A stretch of 64,000 bases of DNA, taken from contig NZ_MVDE01000023.1 in the NCBI RefSeq assembly GCF_002843385.1, forward strand, positions 1 to 64,000, written 5' to 3'. The translations under genes were made by a program, and so were the position numbers. A model generated the notes under the pieces. That model had not been told where the DNA came from and did not search any database. It saw only the letters and a program-made list of their open reading frames with translations. Below are positions 61,761-64,000 of the stretch, piece after piece (position 1 is the first letter of the stretch; every line of letters starts with the position of its first letter). The DNA is from Labilibaculum manganireducens. Its GTDB lineage: Bacteria > Bacteroidota > Bacteroidia > Bacteroidales > Marinifilaceae.

Positions 61761-62987
61761 ATGGAACTTGGAGAACAAATTAGCAGGTCTGGAAATTGTG
61801 ATTCTAATAGCAAAGGGGATTGTTTTGTTAGTATTGAGTTAACACAATCCGGAGGTGTAAATTTTGAATTGGAATCAAAGGTGAAAGTTTTTTACGGGAA
61901 ATCAATCGAAAGACTTTGCAGATCAATACTTGATTTCTTTTCAATTGAGAATGCTGTCATTGCAGTTAAAGATAATGGGGCATTGCCTTATGTTATCGCA
62001 GCACGAATCGAGTCGGCAGTTAAACAATTAGTTGCTTCTGAAAAAGAATTTCTCTTCGATTTTCTCACAGATAATTTATATCAGTCAAATAAGGATCGGT
62101 TTCGGTTTTCCAGGCTGTATTTGCCCGGAAACACGCCATATATGATGATAAATGCAGGTCTTCATAAACCCAATGGTATTATCCTTGATTTGGAAGATGC
62201 TGTTGCTGTCTCGAAAAAGAATGAAGCAAGATATATCGTAAGAAATGCGTTGCGTTCTCAGAATTTCTACGGTGCAGAGAGAATGGTTCGAATTAATCAA
62301 GGAGAATTTGGCATTGAGGATTTGGCCTTTATTGTGCCTCACAATGTACATGTAATTTTAGTGCCAAAATGTGAGTCTGTTGCTGATGTTTATAAGATTG
62401 AAGAAGAAATCAGAAGAATTAAGAAACGCGAAGATTTGATACAGGATATTTTTTTGATGCCAATCATTGAAAGTGCTCTTGGAGTTGAAAATGCTTATGA
62501 AATTGCAGCTTCATCAAACAATATTATTGCTGTGGCAATTGGTCTTGAAGATTATACCGCAGATTTGGGGGTTCAGCGAACCAATGCAGGCACAGAATCT
62601 TTGTATGCAAGAATGCGGGTTGTGAATGCTTGTCATGCAGCCAAAATTCAGGCAATTGATTCTGTTTTTTCAGATGTGGGGGATATGGAGGCATTGGCCG
62701 AAAATGTAAAAAGGTCGAAATCATTGGGTTTTCAAGGGATGGGCTGTATTCATCCCAGACAGATATCAGTAATACATGGAAATTTCGCACCAAATTGGAA
62801 TGAAATAGAAAGGGCAAAGAAAATTGTGAATGCTTTTCATGAAGCAGAGAAGAATGGGCTTGCAGTTGTATCGGTTGGAACAAAAATGGTTGATCCTCCT
62901 GTGGTAAAACGGCAATTAAAGGTACTTGAATTAGCAATTAATCTTGGAATACTATCAAAGGATTGGAGGAATGAATATGTCGGTTAA
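61761..62987 (+). CDS. citDE: Citrate lyase: fused acyl carrier (CitD) and beta subunit (CitE)
   Basis: A 408-residue fusion. Residues 1-95 match the citrate lyase acyl carrier: a Ser-containing start (SGNCDSNSKGD) for the phosphoribosyl-dephospho-CoA arm, GGVNFELESKVKVFYGKSIERLCRSIL and IAVKDNGALPYVIAARIESAVKQL. Residues of about 110-408 are CitE, citryl-CoA lyase, a TIM barrel: SRLYLPGNTPYMMINAGLHKPNGIILDLEDAVAVSKKNEAR, MVRIN, VILVPKCES, LMPIIESALGVENAYEIA, AIGLEDYTADLGVQRT and MGCIHPRQISVIHGNF. In most species CitD (about 98 residues) and CitE are separate genes. The last 17 nt overlap citF, showing tight coupling. Confidence 0.9.
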   Translation: MELGEQISRSGNCDSNSKGDCFVSIELTQSGGVNFELESKVKVFYGKSIERLCRSILDFFSIENAVIAVKDNGALPYVIAARIESAVKQLVASEKEFLFDFLTDNLYQSNKDRFRFSRLYLPGNTPYMMINAGLHKPNGIILDLEDAVAVSKKNEARYIVRNALRSQNFYGAERMVRINQGEFGIEDLAFIVPHNVHVILVPKCESVADVYKIEEEIRRIKKREDLIQDIFLMPIIESALGVENAYEIAASSNNIIAVAIGLEDYTADLGVQRTNAGTESLYARMRVVNACHAAKIQAIDSVFSDVGDMEALAENVKRSKSLGFQGMGCIHPRQISVIHGNFAPNWNEIERAKKIVNAFHEAEKNGLAVVSVGTKMVDPPVVKRQLKVLELAINLGILSKDWRNEYVG

Positions 62988-64000
62988 ATTGATTGAAAAT
63001 GCTGTCGGACGAATGGTTCCGACAGAAATTAATGGTCAGAAGGAAATTCCTTATATGGGAGTTGGAAAATTTATACCTAAGAAGAGAAAATATAATTCTT
63101 ATATCTCTACCAATGCTGAGTTTCCTGCTGATGGTAATAAAAAAGTAAAGAACTTAAAAGAAGCCTTACAAAAAGCAGGTCTAGCTAATGGCATGAGGAT
63201 TTCTACTCACCATCATTTTAGAGATGGAGACTTGTTGGCCAACATGGTGTTTGATATTGCGCATGAGATGGGGGTAAAGGATCTGATTTGGTTTCCATCA
63301 GCATCATTTCCTTGCCATGAACACCTGATTCCATATTTGGAAGATGGTACCATTTCCCGTATTGAGGGAAGTATGAATGGCCCTTTAGGTAAATATTGTT
63401 CTGAAGGCAAAATGAAGGGTGTAGCTGTTTTGCGTTCCCATGGTGGAAGGTATCAGGCTATTCAGGATGGAGAAGTTCATATTGATATTGCCATTATTGG
63501 TGCCGCTTGTGCTGATCCTTTTGGAAATGCAAATGGACTTAACGGTAAGTCAGCTTCAGGTTTACTCGGATTTGCTTTAGCTGATTCTCAGTTTGCAGAT
63601 AAGGTAATTGTTGCTACGGATAATATGGTCGCTTTTCCTTGTGTACCATGGCAAATTCAAGGAAATTACGTCGATTTTACTGTTGAAATGGATCAAATAG
63701 GTATTCCGGAAAAAATCGTTTCAGGAACAACGCAAATCACGAAAAGTCCGGATCGTTTATTAATAGCAGAATTGACTGCGCGATTTTGTGAGGAAGCAGG
63801 AATTATTAAAGATGGATTTTCATTTCAGGCAGGGGCAGGAGGTACGTCACTGGCTATTGGTGAGTTTTTTTGCAGAATAATGAAAGAGAAAGGCATAAAA
63901 GCCAGGTTTGCCAGAGGTGGCAGTAACAAATATCTGGTTCAGATGCTTGAAGAAGGACTTGTAGAATATATATTGGATGGTCAGACTTTTGATTTGGAAG
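62971..64000 (+). CDS. citF: Citrate lyase alpha subunit, 3' end outside the window
   Basis: Citrate:acetyl-ACP transferase subunit of citrate lyase. The frame starts at ATG 62971 (or 62977), overlapping the citDE end, and stays open to the last base. About 343 of roughly 510 expected residues are present. Seen: NAVGRMVPTEINGQKEIPYMGVGKFIP, ISTHHHFRDGDLLANMVFDIAHEMGVKDLIWFPSASFPCHEHLIPYLEDGTISRIEGSMNGPLG, GVAVLRSHGGRYQAIQDGEVHIDIAIIGAACADPFGNANGLNGKSASGLLGFALADSQFADKVIV, and FQAGAGGTSLAIGEFF. These match CitF. Truncated only by the window edge. Confidence 0.93.
   Translation, partial: MNMSVKLIENAVGRMVPTEINGQKEIPYMGVGKFIPKKRKYNSYISTNAEFPADGNKKVKNLKEALQKAGLANGMRISTHHHFRDGDLLANMVFDIAHEMGVKDLIWFPSASFPCHEHLIPYLEDGTISRIEGSMNGPLGKYCSEGKMKGVAVLRSHGGRYQAIQDGEVHIDIAIIGAACADPFGNANGLNGKSASGLLGFALADSQFADKVIVATDNMVAFPCVPWQIQGNYVDFTVEMDQIGIPEKIVSGTTQITKSPDRLLIAELTARFCEEAGIIKDGFSFQAGAGGTSLAIGEFFCRIMKEKGIKARFARGGSNKYLVQMLEEGLVEYILDGQTFDLE

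Noticed and set aside
57172-64000. A citrate fermentation cluster with oxaloacetate decarboxylase
   Set aside because: OadG/OadB-type subunits precede citrate lyase, but the operon begins with mce and contains a carboxyltransferase of the methylmalonyl type instead of OadA, and an intron and terminator separate the two groups.

Overview
The window looks like chromosomal DNA of a Bacteroidota bacterium. The base composition is low in GC, and there are no Shine-Dalgarno-like leaders. Many genes carry the Bacteroidota sigma-factor promoter (TTG near -33, about 19-20 nt, then TAnnTTTG near -7). Phylum-typical genes include the bamD-rpoZ-coaBC-porD-recN block, a serine-palmitoyltransferase-like enzyme, type IX secretion (PorD and a protein with a C-terminal sorting domain), and a Na+-pumping methylmalonyl-CoA decarboxylase. 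A marine, fermentative member of the Marinifilaceae/Marinilabiliales would fit, but that placement is inference. Most of the window is core metabolism with small accessory patches.

Layout. 1-900: decayed left edge with an IS3-like end, an integrase N-terminal fragment and tRNA-Pro(GGG). 0.9-9.5 kb: trxB; convergent spt-like gene; then bamD, rpoZ, coaBC (split by a frameshift in an 11-A run), porD, recN and fabI. 9.7-12.6 kb: sulfate activation operon cysC-cysD-cysN behind a perfect palindrome. 12.7-15.9 kb: an outer membrane FadL-like protein and a large low-complexity lipoprotein. 16-21 kb: proS, an unknown gene, pepT, and a divergent HxlR regulator/AcuI-like reductase pair with a probable operator on the promoter. 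21.4-23.2 kb: a 5-methylcytosine methyltransferase followed by a small unknown gene that could be its restriction partner. 23.3-27 kb: cupin, pabB, tilS and a small unknown. 27.3-31 kb: acyl-CoA carboxylase operon accC-biotin carrier-pccB. 31.4-37.6 kb: metal-efflux-type permease with HMA domain, porin, exported FMN-binding protein, MntP and a TPR histidine kinase. 38.2-45.1 kb: nadB-nadC, then divergent otsAB fusion and a GH15 hydrolase (trehalose/alpha-glucan metabolism). 45.2-54.6 kb: an HTH-coiled-coil protein with a striking 21-bp phased array upstream, a 1397-residue T9SS cargo protein, a small lipoprotein, and purL. 55.1-59.6 kb: methylmalonyl-CoA epimerase and decarboxylase operon (mce-mmdA-oadG-mmdC-oadB). 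59.7-61.6 kb: a group IIC intron placed exactly behind the oadB terminator. 61.7 kb to the end: citrate lyase genes, with CitD fused to CitE and citF running off the window.

How the genes work together. The acyl-CoA carboxylase and the mce/mmd operon handle opposite ends of methylmalonyl-CoA/propionyl-CoA chemistry. The decarboxylase would turn succinate-to-propionate fermentation into a Na+ gradient. Citrate lyase would feed the same pathway with oxaloacetate. CysC/D/N supplies activated sulfate. The most unusual signals are the 21/42-bp phased array at 45661-45891, the A11-interrupted coaBC, the OadB with an exported N-terminal domain, the methyltransferase with an unrecognised partner, and a 137-bp inverted-repeat element at 40835-40971.
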